Positions 21,938 through 35,624 of a stretch of 64,000 nucleotides of DNA are shown in pieces. Every line of letters begins with the position of its first letter. Position 1 is the first letter of the stretch. A model generated the notes under the pieces. The model was given only the letters and a program-made list of their open reading frames with translations. It ran no database searches and had not been told where the DNA came from. The stretch lies in assembly GCF_029227915.1 (NCBI RefSeq), contig NC_079875.1:28396001-28460000 (forward strand), in the 5' to 3' direction. The DNA is from Hydractinia symbiolongicarpus (taxonomy: Eukaryota; Cnidaria; Hydrozoa; Anthoathecata; Hydractiniidae). A program made the translations under genes and the position numbers.

Positions 21938-24900
21938 GTTCTATTATAGCCCTAAAATTGATAAACGACGCATTTCAAAGTGACGAGCGTCATGTATTTG
22001 CGATTTTCGTATTGATACAAGATAATTGTACTTCAGGGTCAACAATGTCTCAGGTTCTTACATTTTAGCCGTGGAATTGATAAACGAGGCATTTAAAAGA
22101 GCAGAGTGTCTTATATATTCGCGATTTTTCGTATTGATACAAGAAAATTGTATTCTAGGGTCAACAATGTCTCAGGTTTTTATATTTTAGACGTGGAATT
22201 GATAAATGAGGCATTTTAAAGAGATGAATGTCGCATATATTTGCGATTTTTCGTATTGATACAAGCTAATTGTCATTTAGGATTGACAACCTCGTCTCAG
22301 GTTCTTATATCTTAGCCGTGGAATTGATAAACGAGGCATTTGAAAGAGACGAGTGTCTCATATATTTTAGATTTTTCGTATTGATACAAGATAATTGTCA
22401 TTTAGAGACGACAACCTCGTCTCAGGCTCTATATTTCTTAGCCGTAAAATTGATAAACGACGCATTTCAAAGTAACGAGTGTCATGTATTTGCAATTTTA
22501 GTATTGATCAAAGATAATTGTACTTTAGAGTCAACAACCTTGTCTCAGGTTCTATATATTTTAGCCGTAAAAATGATAAACGAGACATTTAAAAATGACG
22601 AGTGCCTCATATATTTGCGATTTTTGTATTGATACAGGAGAATTGACATTTAGGGTCAATAAAATCGTCTCAGTTTCCATATATTTTGGCAGTAAAATTG
22701 ATAAAACGAGGCATTTAAAAGAGACGATTGTTATATACTTGCGATTTTTCGTATTGATACAGGATAATTGTAATTTAGGTCAACAACTTCGTCTCAAGTT
22801 CTATATATTTTAGCCGTACATATGATAAACGAGGCATTAAAAACAGCAGACAAGTGTTATATATTTGCCATATTTCGTATTGATACAAGATAATTGTCAT
22901 TTAGGGACGACAGCCTTGTCTCAGGTTCTAAATATTTTAGCCGTAAAATTGATGTAACGAGGCATTTAAAATCGACGATGACTCATATATTTGCGATTTT
23001 TCGTGTTGATACCAGATACTTGTCATTCAGGGTTAACAAACTCGTCTCAAGTTCTATATATTTTAGCCGTAAAATTGATAAACGAGGCATTCAAAATTGA
23101 GAAGTGTCTCATATATTTGCGATTTTTCGTATTGAAACAAGATAATTGTCATTTATGGACGACAACCTTGTTTCAGGTTCTATGTACTTTTGCCGTAAAA
23201 TTGATAAACGAGGCATTCAAAAGAGACAAGTGTTATTTGCGATTTTTCGTATTGATACAAGATAATTGTCATTTAGGGTCAGCAACCTTGTCTCAGGTTC
23301 TAAATATTTTGGCTGTAAAATTGTTATAACGAGGCATTTGAAATTGACAAGTGTCTCATATATTTGCGATTTTTCGTATTGACACAGGATAGCTGTACTT
23401 TAGGGTCAACAATTTCGTTTCATTGATAAACGACGCATTTCAAAATAACGAGTGTCATGTATTTGCAATTTTAGTATTGATGCAAGATAATTGTACTTTA
23501 GAGTCAACAACCTTGTCTCAGGTTCTCTATATTTTAGCCGTAAAATTGATATAACGAGGCATTTAAAATTGACGAGTGTCTCATATATTTGCGATTTGTC
23601 GAAATGACACAGGATAGCTGCACTTAATTTCGTTTCGGGTTCTTATATTTTAGTCCTAAAATTGATAAACAAGGCATTTAAAAGAGACGAGTGTTACATA
23701 TTTGCGATTTTTCATATTAATACAAGATAATTGTCATTTAGAGTTAACAACCTTGTCTCAGGTTCTATGTACTTTAGACGTAAAAATGATAAACGAGGCT
23801 TTTAAAATTGACGAGTGTCTCATATATTTGCGATTTTTCGGATTGATACAAGATAATTGTCATTTAGGGGCAACAACCTCGTCTCAGGTTCTATATATTT
23901 TAGCCGTTAAAATGATAAACAAGGCATTTAAAAGAGACGAATGTTAAATATATTTGCGATTTTTCGTTTTGATACAAGATGATTGTCACATAGGGTTAAC
24001 AACCTCGTCTCAGGTTCTATATAATTTTGCTATAAAATTGATAATGGAGGCATTTAAAAGAGACGAGCGTCTCATATGTTTGCGACTTTTTGTATTAATA
24101 CAGGATAGCTGTACTTTAGAGTCAACAATTTCGTTTCGGGTTCTTATATTTTAGTCCTAAAATTCTAACGAGACATTTCAAAGTAACGAGTGTCATGTAT
24201 TTGCGATTTTAGTATTGATACAAGATAATTGTACAATAGAGTCAACAACCTTGTCTCAGGTTCTATATATTTTAGCCCTTAAATTGATAAACCAGGCATT
24301 TAAAAGCGGCGATGTCTCATATATTTGCTATTTTTCGAATTGACACAGGATAGCTGTACTTCAGAGACAATAATTTCGTTTCGGGTTCTTATATTTTAGT
24401 CCTAAAATTGATAAACGAGGCATCTAATAGAGACGAGTGTTTTATATTTGCGATTTTAGTATTGATACAAGATAATTGTACTTTAGAGTCAACAACCTTG
24501 TCTTAGGTTCTATATATTTTAGCCGTAAAATTGATAATCAAGGCATTTAAAAGAGACCAGTATCAACCACCTCGTCTCAGGTTCTATATATTTTAGCCGT
24601 AAAATTGATAAACGAGGCATTTAAAATTGACAAGTGTCTCATATATTTGCGATTTTTCGATTTGAAACAGGATAGCTGTATTTTAGCGTCAACAATTTCG
24701 TTTCGGGTTCTTATATTTTAGTCCTAAAATTGATAAACGAGGCATTTAAAAGAGACAAGTGTTACATATTTACGATTTTTCATGTTGATACAAGATAATT
24801 GTAATTTAGGTCAACAAAATCGTCTCAGTTTCCATATATTTGGCCGTAAAATTGATAAAACGTGGCATTTAAAAGAGACAAGTGTTATAATTTGCGATTT

Positions 24901-27900
24901 TTCGTATTTATATAAGTTAATTGTCATATAGGGTTAACAACCTTGTCTCGGGTTCTATATAATTTTGCCAAAAAATTGATAAACGAGGCATTTAAAAGAG
25001 ACGAGCGTCTCATATGTTTGCGACTTTTTGTATTAATACAGTATAGCTGTATTTTAGGGTCAACAATTTCGTTTCAGGTTCTTATATTATAGTCCTAAAG
25101 TTCTAACGAGACATTTAAAAGTAACGAGTGTCATGTATTAGCGATTTTTCGTATTGATACAAGATAATTGTCATTTAGGGTCAACAACCTCGTCTCAGGT
25201 TCTATATATTTTACCGTAAAATTGATAAACGTGGCATTTAAAAGAAACAAGTGTTATATATTTGCGATTTTTCGTATTGATACAAGATAATTGTCATTTA
25301 GGGTCAACAACCTCGTCTCAGGTTCTTATATTATAGTTCTAAAGTTCTAACGAGACATTTCAAAATAACGAGTGTCATGTATTTGCGATTTTAGTATTGA
25401 TACAAGATAATTGTAATTTAGGTCAACAACTTCGTCTCAGGTTCTATATATTTTAGCCGTACAATTGATAAACGAGGCATTAAAAACAGCAGACAAGTGT
25501 TATATATTTGCGACTTTTCGTATTGATACAAGATAATTGTCATTTAGGGTCAGCAACCTCGTCTCAGGTTCTATATATTTTAGCCGTAAAAATGATAAAC
25601 GAGGAATTTAAAATTGACGAGTGTCTTATATATTTGCGATTTTTCGTATTGATCGATTTTTTTTATTGATACAGCAGAATTGACATTTAGGGTCAACAAA
25701 ATCGTCTCAGTTTCCATATATTTGGCCGTAAAATTGATAAAACGAGGCATTTAAAAGAGACGAGTGTTATTTATTTGCGATTTTTCGTATTGATACAGGA
25801 TAATTTTAATTTAGGTCAACAACTTCGTCTCAAGTTCTATATACTTTAGCCGTACAATTGCTAAACGAGGCATTAAAAACAGAAGGCAAGTGTTATATAT
25901 TTGCGATTTTTCGTATTGATCGATTTTTGTATTGATACAGCAGAATTGACATTTAGGGTCAACAAAATCGTCTCAGTTTCCATATATTTTGGCCGTAAAA
26001 TTGATAAACCAGGCATTTAAAAGCGGCGATATCTCATATACTTGCGATTTTTCGTATTGATACCAGATAATTGTCATTTAGAGTTAACAACCTCGTCTCA
26101 TGTTCTTATATTATAGTCCTAAAGTTCCAACGAGGCATTTCAAAGTAACGAGTGTCATGTATTTGCGATTTTAGTATTGATACAAGATAATTGTACTTTA
26201 GAGTCAACAACCTTGTCTCAGGTTCTATATATTTTAGCCCTTAAATTGATAAACGAGGCATTTAAAAGAGACGAGTGTTATATATTTGCGATTTTTCGTA
26301 TTGATACAAGATAATTGTCATTTAGGGTCAACAGCCTCGTCTCAGGTTCTATATATTTTACCGTAAAATTGATAAACGTGGCATTTAAAAGAGACAAGTG
26401 TTATATATTTGCGATTTTTCGTATTGATACAAGATAATTGTCATTTAGGGTCAACAACCTCGTCTCAGGTTCTATATATTTTACCGTAAAATTGATAAAC
26501 GTGGCATTTAAAAGAGACAAGTGTTATATATTTGCGATTTTTCGTATTGATACAAGATAATTGTCATTTAGGGTCAATAACCTCGTCTCAGGTTCTATAT
26601 ATTTTACCGTAAAATTGATAAACATGGCATTTAAAAGAAACAAGTGTTATATATTTGCGATTTTTCGTATTGATACAAGATAATTGTCATTTAGGGTCAA
26701 CAACCTCGTCTCAGGTTCTTATATTATAGTCCTAAAGTTCTAACGAGTCATTTCAAAATAACGAGTGTCATGTATTTGCGATTTTAGTATTGATACAAGA
26801 TAATTGTACTTTAGAGTCAAAAACCTTGTCTCAGGTTCTATATATTTTAGCCCTTAAATTGATAAACGAGGCATTTAAAAGAGACGAGTGTTATAATTTG
26901 CGATTTTTCGTATTTATATAAGTTAATTGTCATATAGGGTTAACAACCTTGTCTCAGGTTCTATATAATTTTGCCAAAAAATTGATAAACGAGGCATTTA
27001 AAAGAGACGAGCGTCTCATATGTTTGCGACTTTTTGTATTAATACAGTATAGCTGTATTTTAGGGTCAACAACCTCGTCTCAGGTTCTTATATTATAGTC
27101 CTAAAGTTCTAACGAGTCATTTCAAAATAACGAGTGTCATGTATTTGCGATTTTAGTATTGATACAAGATAATTTTAATTTAGGTCAACAACTTCGTCTC
27201 AAGTTCTATATACTTTAGCCGTACAATTGCTAAACGAGGCATTAAAAACAGAAGGCAAGTGTTATATATTTGCGATTTTTCGTATTGATCGATTTTTGTA
27301 TTGATACAGCAGAATTGACATTTAGGGTCAACAAAATCGTCTCAGTTTCCATATATTTTGGCCGTAAAATTGATAAACCAGGCATTTAAAAGCGGCGATG
27401 TCTCATATACTTGCGATTTTTCGTATTGATACCAGATAATTGTCATTTAGAGTTAACAACCTCGTCTCAGGTTCTTATATTATAGTCCTAAAGTTCCAAC
27501 GAGGCATTTCAAAGTAACGAGTGTCATGTATTTGCGATTTTAGTATTGATACAAGATAATTGTACTTTAGAGTCAACAACCTTGTCTCAGGTTCTATATA
27601 TTTTAGCCCTTAAATTGATAAACGAGGCATTTAAAAGAGACAAGTGTTATATATTTGCGATTTTTCGTATTGATACAAGATAATTGTCATTTAGGGTCAA
27701 CAGCCTCGTCTCAGGTTCTATATATTTTAGCCGTACAATTGATAAACGAGGCATTAAAAACAGCAGACAAGTGTTATATATTTGCGACTTTTCGTATTGA
27801 TACAAGATAATTGTCATTTAGGGTCAGCAACCTCGTCTCAGGTTCTATATATTTTAGCCGTAAAAATGATAAACGAGGCATTTAAAAGAGACGAGTGTTA

Positions 27901-30900
27901 TATATTTGCGATTTTTCGTATTGATACAAGATAATTGTCATTTAGGGTCAACAGCCTCGTCTCAGGTTCTATATATTTTACCGTAAAATTGATAAACGTG
28001 GCATTTAAAAGAGACAAGTGTTATATATTTGCGATTTTTCGTATTGATACAAGATAATTGTCATTTAGGGTCAACAACCTCGTCTCAGGTTCTATATATT
28101 TTACCGTAAAATTGATAAACGTGGCATTTAAAAGAAACAAGTGTTATATATTTGCGATTTTTCGTATTGATACAAGATAATTGTCATTTAGGGTCAACAA
28201 CCTCGTCTCAGGTTCTTATATTATAGTTCTAAAGTTCTAACGAGACATTTCAAAATAACGAGTGTCATGTATTTGCGATTTTAGTATTGATACAAGATAA
28301 TTGTAATTTAGGTCAACAACTTCGTCTCAGGTTCTATATATTTTAGCCGTACAATTGATAAACGAGGCATTAAAAACAGCAGACAAGTGTTATATATTTG
28401 CGACTTTTCGTATTGATACAAGATAATTGTCATTTAGGGTCAGCAACCTCGTCTCAGGTTCTATATATTTTAGCCGTAAAAATGATAAACGAGGAATTTA
28501 AAATTGACGAGTGTCTTATATATTTGCGATTTTTCGTATTGATCGATTTTTTTTATTGATACAGCAGAATTGACATTTAGGGTCAACAAAATCGTCTCAG
28601 TTTCCATATATTTGGCCGTAAAATTGATAAAACGAGGCATTTAAAAGAGACGAGTGTTATTTATTTGCGATTTTTCGTATTGATACAGGATAATTTTAAT
28701 TTAGGTCAACAACTTCGTCTCAAGTTCTATATACTTTAGCCGTACAATTGCTAAACGAGGCATTAAAAACAGAAGGCAAGTGTTATATATTTGCGATTTT
28801 TCGTATTGATCGATTTTTGTATTGATACAGCAGAATTGACATTTAGGGTCAACAAAATCGTCTCAGTTTCCATATATTTTGGCCGTAAAATTGATAAACC
28901 AGGCATTTAAAAGCGGCGATGTCTCATATACTTGCGATTTTTCGTATTGATACCAGATAATTGTCATTTAGAGTTAACAACCTCGTCTCAGGTTCTTATA
29001 TTATAGTCCTAAAGTTCCAACGAGGCATTTCAAAGTAACGAGTGTCATGTATTTGCGATTTTAGTATTGATACAAGATAATTGTACTTTAGAGTCAACAA
29101 CCTTGTCTCAGGTTCTATATATTTTAGCCCTTAAATTGATAAACGAGGCATTTAAAAGAGACGAGTGTTATATATTTGCGATTTTTCGTATTGATACAAG
29201 ATAATTGTCATTTAGGGTCAACAGCCTCGTCTCAGGTTCTATATATTTTACCGTAAAATTGATAAACGTGGCATTTAAAAGAGACAAGTGTTATATATTT
29301 GCGATTTTTCGTATTGATACAAGATAATTGTCATTTAGGGTCAACAACCTCGTCTCAGGTTCTATATATTTTACCGTAAAATTGATAAACATGGCATTTA
29401 AAAGAAACAAGTGTTATATATTTGCGATTTTTCGTATTGATACAAGATAATTGTCATTTAGGGTCAACAACCTCGTCTCAGGTTCTTATATTATAGTCCT
29501 AAAGTTCTAACGAGTCATTTCAAAATAACGAGTGTCATGTATTTGCGATTTTAGTATTGATACAAGATAATTGTACTTTAGAGTCAAAAACCTTGTCTCA
29601 GGTTCTATATATTTTAGCCCTTAAATTGATAAACGAGGCATTTAAAAGAGACGAGTGTTATAATTTGCGATTTTTCGTATTGATACAAGATAATTGTCAT
29701 TTAGGGTCAGCAACCTCGTCTCAGGTTCTATATATTTTAGCCGTAAAAATGATAAACGAAGAATTTAAAATTGACGAGTGTCTTATATATTTGCGATTTT
29801 TCGTATTGATCGATTTTTTTTATTGATACAGCAGAATTGACATTTAGGGTCAACAAAATCGTCTCAGTTTCCATATATTTGGCCGTAAAATTGATAAAAC
29901 GAGGCATTTAAAAGAGACGAGTGTTATTTATTTGCGATTTTTCGTATTGATACAGGATAATTTTAATTTAGGTCAACAACTTCGTCTCAAGTTCTATATA
30001 CTTTAGCCGTACAATTGCTAAACGAGGCATTAAAAACAGAAGGCAAGTGTTATATATTTGCGATTTTTCGTATTGATCGATTTTTGTATTGATACAGCAG
30101 AATTGACATTTAGGGTCAACAAAATCGTCTCAGTTTCCATATATTTTGGCCGTAAAATTGATAAACCAGGCATTTAAAAGCGGCGATGTCTCATATACTT
30201 GCGATTTTTCGTATTGATACCAGATAATTGTCATTTAGAGTTAACAACCTCGTCTCAGGTTCTTATATTATAGTCCTAAAGTTCCAACGAGGCATTTCAA
30301 AGTAACGAGTGTCATGTATTTGCGATTTTAGTATTGATACAAGATAATTGTACTTTAGAGTCAACAACCTTGTCTCAGGTTCTATATATTTTAGCCCTTA
30401 AATTGATAAACGAGGCATTTAAAAGAGACGAGTGTTATATATTTGCGATTTTTCGTATTGATACAAGATAATTGTCATTTAGGGTCAACAGCCTCGTCTC
30501 AGGTTCTATATATTTTACCGTAAAATTGATAAACGTGGCATTTAAAAGAGACAAGTGTTATATATTTGCGATTTTTCGTATTGATACAAGATAATTGTCA
30601 TTTAGGGTCAACAACCTCGTCTCAGGTTCTATATATTTTACCGTAAAATTGATAAACGTGGCATTTAAAAGAGACAAGTGTTATATATTTGCGATTTTTC
30701 GTATTGATACAAGATAATTGTCATTTAGGGTCAACAACCTCGTCTCAGGTTCTATATATTTTACCGTAAAATTGATAAACATGGCATTTAAAAGAAACAA
30801 GTGTTATATATTTGCGATTTTTCGTATTGATACAAGATAATTGTCATTTAGGGTGAACAACCTCGTCTCAGGTTCTATATAATTTTGCCATAGAATTGAT

Positions 30901-31026
30901 AAACGAGGCATTTAAAAGAGACGAGCGTCTCATATATTTGCGATTTTTCGTATTGACACCGGATAGCTGTATTTTAGGGTCAACAAATTTGTTTTGGGTT
31001 CTTATATTTTAGTCCTAAAATTGATA
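21938..31026 (+). repeat. 9.1-kb satellite array, 124-126 bp unit, with higher-order repeats
   Basis: About 73 head-to-tail units. The core order is GTCTCAGGTTCTATATATTT, TAGCCGTAAAATTGATAAAC, GAGGCATTTAAAAGAGACGA, GTGT(CTC)ATATATTTGCG, TTTTTCGTATTGATACAAG, ATAATTGTCATTTAGGGTCA, ACAACCTC. Units are 124 bp or, with two extra bases after GTGT, 126 bp. Sub-types exist: one with TTATATTATAGTCCTAAAGTTC and CATTTCAAA, one with CAGTTTCCATATATTTGG and AAGCGGCGATGTCTC, and one with an internal GATCGATTTTTnTATTGATACAG insertion. The left third is diverged; the right two thirds (about 25.1-30.9 kb) contain near-identical blocks at spacings of 1369, 1521 and 1267 bp. Each unit carries a dyad (CTCGTCTC and GAGACGAG about 48 nt apart). 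No gene lies inside. Confidence 0.97.
25561..28450 (+). repeat. 2890-bp higher-order repeat block
   Basis: The sequence from 25561 recurs from 28451 at an offset of 2890 bp, with one difference noted over the first 470 bases. The marker AAGCGGCGAT occurs at 26021, 27390, 28911 and 30178. The marker CTAAACGAGGCATTAAAAACAG occurs at 25861, 27230, 28751 and 30018. Both give the same spacings (1369, 1521, 1267), so multi-unit blocks were duplicated as wholes. Confidence 0.9.
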
Positions 31027-31484
31027 CGCTTCATTTCGTATTCTTCTACGAACGCTTCGATTTCCCCTATACTTGACAGCGACCTAGATCTCTTAGTTGT
31101 GGTAATCAGACACATCGCCCCCACCCTTGTAAATATGACAGCTAAAGCTGTACACAACATATCCACATGTGGTGTAATGTTTTGGATAATCGAGTCCTTT
31201 AGATATTGGTTTAGATGCTTGTTGAATTGCCATGTTCTTATCCTATTTCAGTCCTCCAACATCTGGGTATCGTCCTCGAGGCCTTGATATTCAATATCCT
31301 CCACGTTGTCCTTCCTTGCCTCCTGTTCAATCTCGTCGTGAAGGGTTGTCCCTCCCGAAATTTGATCCCTTGCCTTGTTGCAGTAGAAGGCAACGGTATG
31401 CCGCACACTCTGTAGTCTATCAGCAAGGGCGTTGCGAGTTGTTGCCAGCGGTGCTGATGCGGTGCTGTATAGTTTGTATAGCAT
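31002..31484 (-). pseudogene. Unidentified coding-like remnant next to the satellite
   Basis: A 79-codon frame (31248-31484) has a codon-like, G+C-richer composition. It contains SAPLATTRNALADRLQSVR and an acidic end (VEDIEYQGLEDDTQ). A second frame (31002-31247) follows after a frame break and contains IIQNITPHVDMLCTALAV and GEIEAFVEEYE. Both read like one protein broken once. From memory, 'ALADRLQSVRxTxxxxYN' sequences occur in many copies in cnidarian genomes, but I cannot name the family. The last codons merge into satellite sequence at about 31000-31026. Confidence 0.45.
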
Positions 31485-31505
31485 TCTTAAACCAACTCAT
31501 CTTTA

Positions 31506-31754
31506 TTATATACACGGTTTTTTGGAAAAATGGTGCTCTGGCGTTTGCTCAATTTTTTGCCTAGCAAGCCTGGATTTTTCCTCCACTTGCGTTAGGGACT
31601 TACCCTTGATATGCATAACTAACCACCGCTTATTAGTGATTTTACTCCACTTGCGTATGATAGCACTGAGCTTTACTGCGCATGCGTTGATTTTTTGATG
31701 ATTATTAGCGGCATTTTGTGCAATAAGGCGTGACGAAAAGTTGTGACGTTGCAA
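31506..31754 (-). other. Possible exon or ORF of 82 codons, uncertain
   Basis: A minus-strand frame upstream of the remnant at 31002-31484, with a basic, helical end (TQVEEKSRLARQKIEQ). No start or splice evidence and no known motif. It may be part of the same degraded element. Confidence 0.25.
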
Positions 31755-34700
31755 GTAAAATTGTGTGTGGTAATTTTTACGAGAGTTTGACCGTGTATTT
31801 TGGAAAAGTGTGGTTATAGTTACCCCCTGAACTAGCTACATGAGCTCCAATGTCTTCACGAAAAACGAATTTATATCACTCTCGGTAAAACGTTTTGATA
31901 TATATCACATATCACGTAATATTTACTCCTAAAAAGTGATGACGTTTTTTCGTATAGAATTATTTAAAATCATTTATAGGGAATATGCGTGACAGATCAA
32001 ATGTCAAGAAGAAGTTATAAACACAAATCTTTTTTAAAAAATTCAATAATGAATACCCCTTTTGACAATAAATGTGTCTTCTCAGACTTAACAGCTGTAA
32101 AATCTCCATTAGAAAGTATTATGGACAAATACTTTTTTATTACTTTTGTTATAATCTTGAGAAGGCTAGAAGTGTTTCTAACCAATGACATTATCTCCAC
32201 CAAGTAAAGAATCTAGAAACTGTAAATCTACTTGTCATTTCCTCATTAAAACCCAGCTTTATTAGCATTTAATTTCTTATTAATAATTTTTATTAAGTAA
32301 TAAGTACAAAATAGTTGTATTTGTTCTCCGTTACCATGTAATTTTGGTGTTACTTGGAATTATTTTTTCTGGCTTTACAATTTCAAACTTTCTTCATCCC
32401 TTAATTAGGTACACAGTGCCAGCAACTTCTCACACCTTAGGCCTTTAAGTTCGCATTTCTTTTTTATTTTATGTATTTTAAAATAACAGTCGTATTATGT
32501 TGGGCAAAGTTTTATTTCGCATACCCACAGAATTACTTAATCACTTCATTCTAACAACTGGCTAAAATAAACGAATGTGAATGCGGAAGAAAAACAAAGC
32601 CGTAGGCTCTTTTATGAGCTAACTCTTGTCCCACGATGTTATATTGCTGTGCCATAGACACACGATTCACAAAAATCTAAAGAAACCCTGGATTTACTTG
32701 TGGGATAGCCTTATTAAACAACATTTATAGATGTATTTATAGACACCTTGGTGATTATGCCATTTCTGTGCTTATCAGTTTTGATTTGGTTTTGATTAAT
32801 TTTTTGGTTTATACTGCGCAGTTTGTGTTTTTGAAATCTCTGACTTCACCTTTTGATATGAAACTTTGAACAAGTTTAAACAAGAAATATTTTAGCATAG
32901 CAGACAATAATAAGGCAGTAAAGTAAGGAGTCATTCCTAGTTTATAATAATGTTATTTCTTGCAGTGGAGAGATTTTTTCTCTCACATTTACTACGCCAA
33001 AACTCAAAATTATTTCAATGGCATTTACGGTCAATTGTATTTTTAAAACTGTTTTACTGCCTCAGGGTGCGTTATTCGGTAACCACAAAGACGTTTTCTC
33101 GGGCAGAAACATAAGCGATTTTTGGTCTTTTACGCGAAAGATTTTCATTAGGATTTATTTTAAGCTACTTTTATATCAAGGGATGCCTTTTATCAATACT
33201 TGGGAAAATAATACTTTAAATGCACTCTACACATGTTTTAAAGTTTTTCACCTGTAAAGTTTGCTCTTATAAATAAATCAGTAGCTACTTTATATGACGT
33301 CACAATATGACAGACATATCTTACAAGCAGGGCTCAGGCCAAAGTATGGTGGTCGGCGAGAATAAAAAGACGCTGTCATTAAAAACAACCTTCACAGATA
33401 CTAACCGTTATTACTCATATTCAACAATTTTTCTTTAGTAGTATTACACTGTATACTTTGTTACGCTTTTTTATAAGCAAAACGGCAGTTTGGCTTATAA
33501 GAAATGTAACTTAAGTTTTTCTGTTTTAAAGGCTCGATTGTTTTTTATCTGTTGCACAATAATAATCCACCAAGGGAAGTCCATATTTTAGAACCAGAAA
33601 AATAAAAAAGCTTGCATGTCATACTATTGTATTCCTATAAGACTGTTTATTTATAAAAATGATAGAAATATAAATTTTCTATTAAATACTACATCATCGT
33701 TTTATTAACCCTTTTCTTGTTTTGGTTTTTTACATCTTCATCTTATTTAAAATCGCTTAAGTCCTAACACACATGGGCTATAATTATCTAAAGCAGGCCT
33801 GCCATGGCAGTATAACGTGTGAAGGAGAACAGATAAAGACGTCTTTACGACGTTTTGGTGCCTATAGGAACGTCTTTAAAACGTCTCTAACACGTCACAG
33901 AAAGACGTCTTTTTCCCGTATGTCAAAGACGTCTTTAGGTGTTACGCTTTTAGATGGGTCAGAGACGTCCCAGCGACGTCTCATCTGGTAAACGCGTGTT
34001 TAAGACGCCTCGTGTTTATTGGGAGGGGCTAGGATTAGTGTCACAGTAAAAAATGACTTATTTTTATTCATTTTTAAATAAAGTGCTAGCAGATCACCCG
34101 ATTCCTTTAAGTTTGCGAGAATGTTATTTCTCGCAGTGAAAAAGTCTCTATTGTCACAGTTAATACGTCAAAGTTCGCAATAATTTTACTGCCGACCCAC
34201 GGTCAATCGTTTCACTATCAGGATCAAACTAAGATAATAAAGGTAAGGGAATCCAAAGGTGAAATCGCAAAGTATATAGGTGTAAACATTAATTGGTAAA
34301 TTATTGTGGACCGTTGCACAAGCATCAAGGGAAAGTAAATTTTATTGTTCACTTTAGAACCTAAGGGAATAACATTTAAAGTATGTAATATGTGTAACAA
34401 CCGATAATTGATCACACCATTTATTAAAATTTAACGATGCATAGATTTATATATCTCAAAAGTGCATTAATTATTTTTTCAAAAAACCTAATTGACCAAA
34501 TCTGCCTGATCAGATAGCGTGTGTAGGCTAAGCATGTCAGTTTGGAAAGAATACTTCCTCACGTAATTCATGATTATAATAAAGATGAGCAAATCCGAAA
34601 TCGCAATTGTAAAGTAAGTATTTGTAGTTTGTTTTCAATAAATGAATTAAATTATTTAAAAGTAGTCGTACCATGCATCTTTTAAACAACTCATTTGAAG

Positions 34701-35624
34701 GGGAAAAGATTCCCCTTTAAGTTTCGTATATACATTCTTTTTTATAGATAGATCAGTTATTTAAAACCGCTCGTCGATGAATATTAATGTGAAGAAAAAG
34801 CCAAGTATCATGCGAAAACAGTCCTACAAAATAATTTGTGAAGACGCTAATTATTTTTTTTAAAAAGCAGCATTGCAATAGCTAGGAAAAAAAATAAAAA
34901 AATAACTCAGCCCTCGTTAACCGAGTTTTCATTATTTTGCAAAAGCAAGTGGTCAACTTCTTGTCTTTGTATCATTTTGAAATTAAGCGACCAACGACCG
35001 CGACCAAAGACCGCGACAAAAGGACCAAGATACACGCCCATTTTTTTAAGCTCTAATTGATATTATTCGAAATTCTTTGACATGTTAGTTTTTTGCGTTA
35101 AGTGATATTTATACAGAATTTTTGAAAAGTAAATTGATACGCGCTGGCGTGCTTAATAACAAATATGATCATCACCAACCAAATTTTAGGCAAAGCCCTT
35201 ACGAGCCGGATATTGGTGGTTGACTACATAGGGCAATTTCGACCTACATTACTATTTCGACAAATATTTAAGTACTGTGCTAAGCTTTGTTCCAGGATAC
35301 ATACTTCATTTTTTGTTACTAGCGCAAACTCTAAAAAGTCGTTCAGAAGAATGATAAGATTAAAAAGAAAGAAAGCAAATAGAAAAGAAGAAGAAAAATC
35401 AAAAAGAGAATGAAAATGAAATGAAATGGTTAAATGTGAAGTGGTGGTATGAAATGTTTTTATTTTTTTTTTAAAAGTGCGCAAATTATTATATGCATTT
35501 TCCTCTCCACAACAGCCTTCGCATAAATTCTTGCTGTGCTAAAAATTATTATATTATGGATACCTGAAATTACTGTTCAAAATTCTGAAAATTCCATGAT
35601 CAAAGCATAAACCAAGTAGTACAA
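31755..35624. other. Non-coding stretch
   Basis: A+T-rich, no supported gene. A cluster of GACGTC palindromes at about 33835-34010 is listed separately. ORFs at 33018-33257, 35165-35413 and elsewhere have no recognisable content. Confidence 0.45.
33835..34010. repeat. Cluster of GACGTCTTT words
   Basis: Within about 175 bp the hexamer GACGTC or its one-base variant ACGTCT occurs about ten times. Several copies are the palindrome AGACGTCT extended to AAAGACGTCTTT. The surrounding sequence lacks this word. It could be a degenerate minisatellite or a cluster of CRE/ATF-like half-sites. Confidence 0.7.

Noticed and set aside
22270-24154. ORFs of 60-120 codons running through satellite units
   Set aside because: Open only where consecutive units are 126 bp long. 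Most units are 124 bp and break the frame, and the peptides have no known fold.
21938-31026. CRISPR-like array
   Set aside because: Units are contiguous with no unique spacers, the sequence is eukaryotic in character and there are no cas genes. It is a satellite.
21938-31026. Hammerhead ribozyme in the satellite unit
   Set aside because: I looked for the CUGAUGA and GAAA core words in the consensus and did not find them on the plus strand in the right order.
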